NCBI RefSeq assembly: GCF_001654985.1
Contig: NZ_LXEU01000042.1
Location: 81,539 to 145,538 of the forward strand
DNA: 64,000 bases
Direction: 5' to 3'
DNA from: Kluyvera georgiana ATCC 51603
Lineage (GTDB): Bacteria > Pseudomonadota > Gammaproteobacteria > Enterobacterales > Enterobacteriaceae
Below are positions 64,000 through 64,000 of the stretch, piece by piece (positions within the stretch are counted from its first letter, which is position 1; each line of letters starts with the position of its first letter). Position numbers and translations under genes: made by a program. The notes beneath the pieces were generated by a model, which had not been told where the DNA came from, searched no databases, and saw only the letters and a program-made list of their open reading frames with translations.

Positions 64000-64000
64000 G

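Overview
The window is chromosomal DNA from a member of the Enterobacteriaceae. Gene order and protein sequences follow the E. coli K-12 series rsmF-letAB-msrC-proQ-prc-htpX-yebQ-kdgR-yobH-mgrB-yebO-yobF-cspC-rlmA-mntP-yobD-manZYX-yoaE-pdeD-sdaA-nudL-pabB-yoaH-yoaB-yoaA-tsaB-yeaY-fadD-rnd, and then continue into minEDC-ycgLMN-dsbB-nhaB-fadR, which lie elsewhere in K-12. The MgrB sequence and the accessory genes point to a Klebsiella/Enterobacter/Kosakonia-type relative rather than Escherichia itself; I do not assign a genus. All statements of similarity come from recalled family knowledge, not from a search.

Region by region: 1-3.8 kb holds a cold-stress cluster: a cut-off cspH-like gene, a divergent cspA-family gene, two tiny cysteine-rich zinc-binding-type proteins, a secreted HIU hydrolase, a KTSC protein and lpxP (cold-induced lipid A acyltransferase). 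3.8-14.2 kb is envelope and RNA housekeeping (yebV, rsmF, letAB, msrC, proQ, prc, htpX). 14.2-21.7 kb is a complete pgaABCD operon (poly-N-acetylglucosamine biofilm matrix) with a divergent orphan LuxR-type regulator, placed between htpX and yebQ. 21.7-26.4 kb has yebQ, kdgR, a complete IS4-family element that has split the kdgR/yobH terminator, then yobH, mgrB and yebO. 26.4-40.1 kb is cspC, rlmA, manganese exporter mntP with its riboswitch and two candidate MntR boxes, mannose PTS manXYZ, yoaE, pdeD, sdaA, nudL, pabB and yoaH.

40.1-50.0 kb is the main accessory block and the best candidate for an under-described system. It sits where E. coli has yoaC. A divergent locus encodes a periplasmic alginate-lyase-family protein and a cytoplasmic heparinase II/III-type lyase on one side. 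On the other side it encodes a binding-protein-dependent sugar ABC importer (binding protein, two permeases, ATPase) and a second, signal-less alginate-lyase paralogue. The shared promoter region has a good CRP-like site followed by two GAAA-N5-TTTC dyads 33 bp apart. The layout resembles a 'cut outside, import, finish inside' pathway for an acidic polysaccharide.

50-64 kb returns to the core genome: yoaB, yoaA, tsaB, yeaY, fadD (with a FadR site), rnd, the division-site selectors minEDC, ycgLMN, a small membrane peptide, dsbB, nhaB and fadR. No tRNA, rRNA, CRISPR array or prophage was seen.
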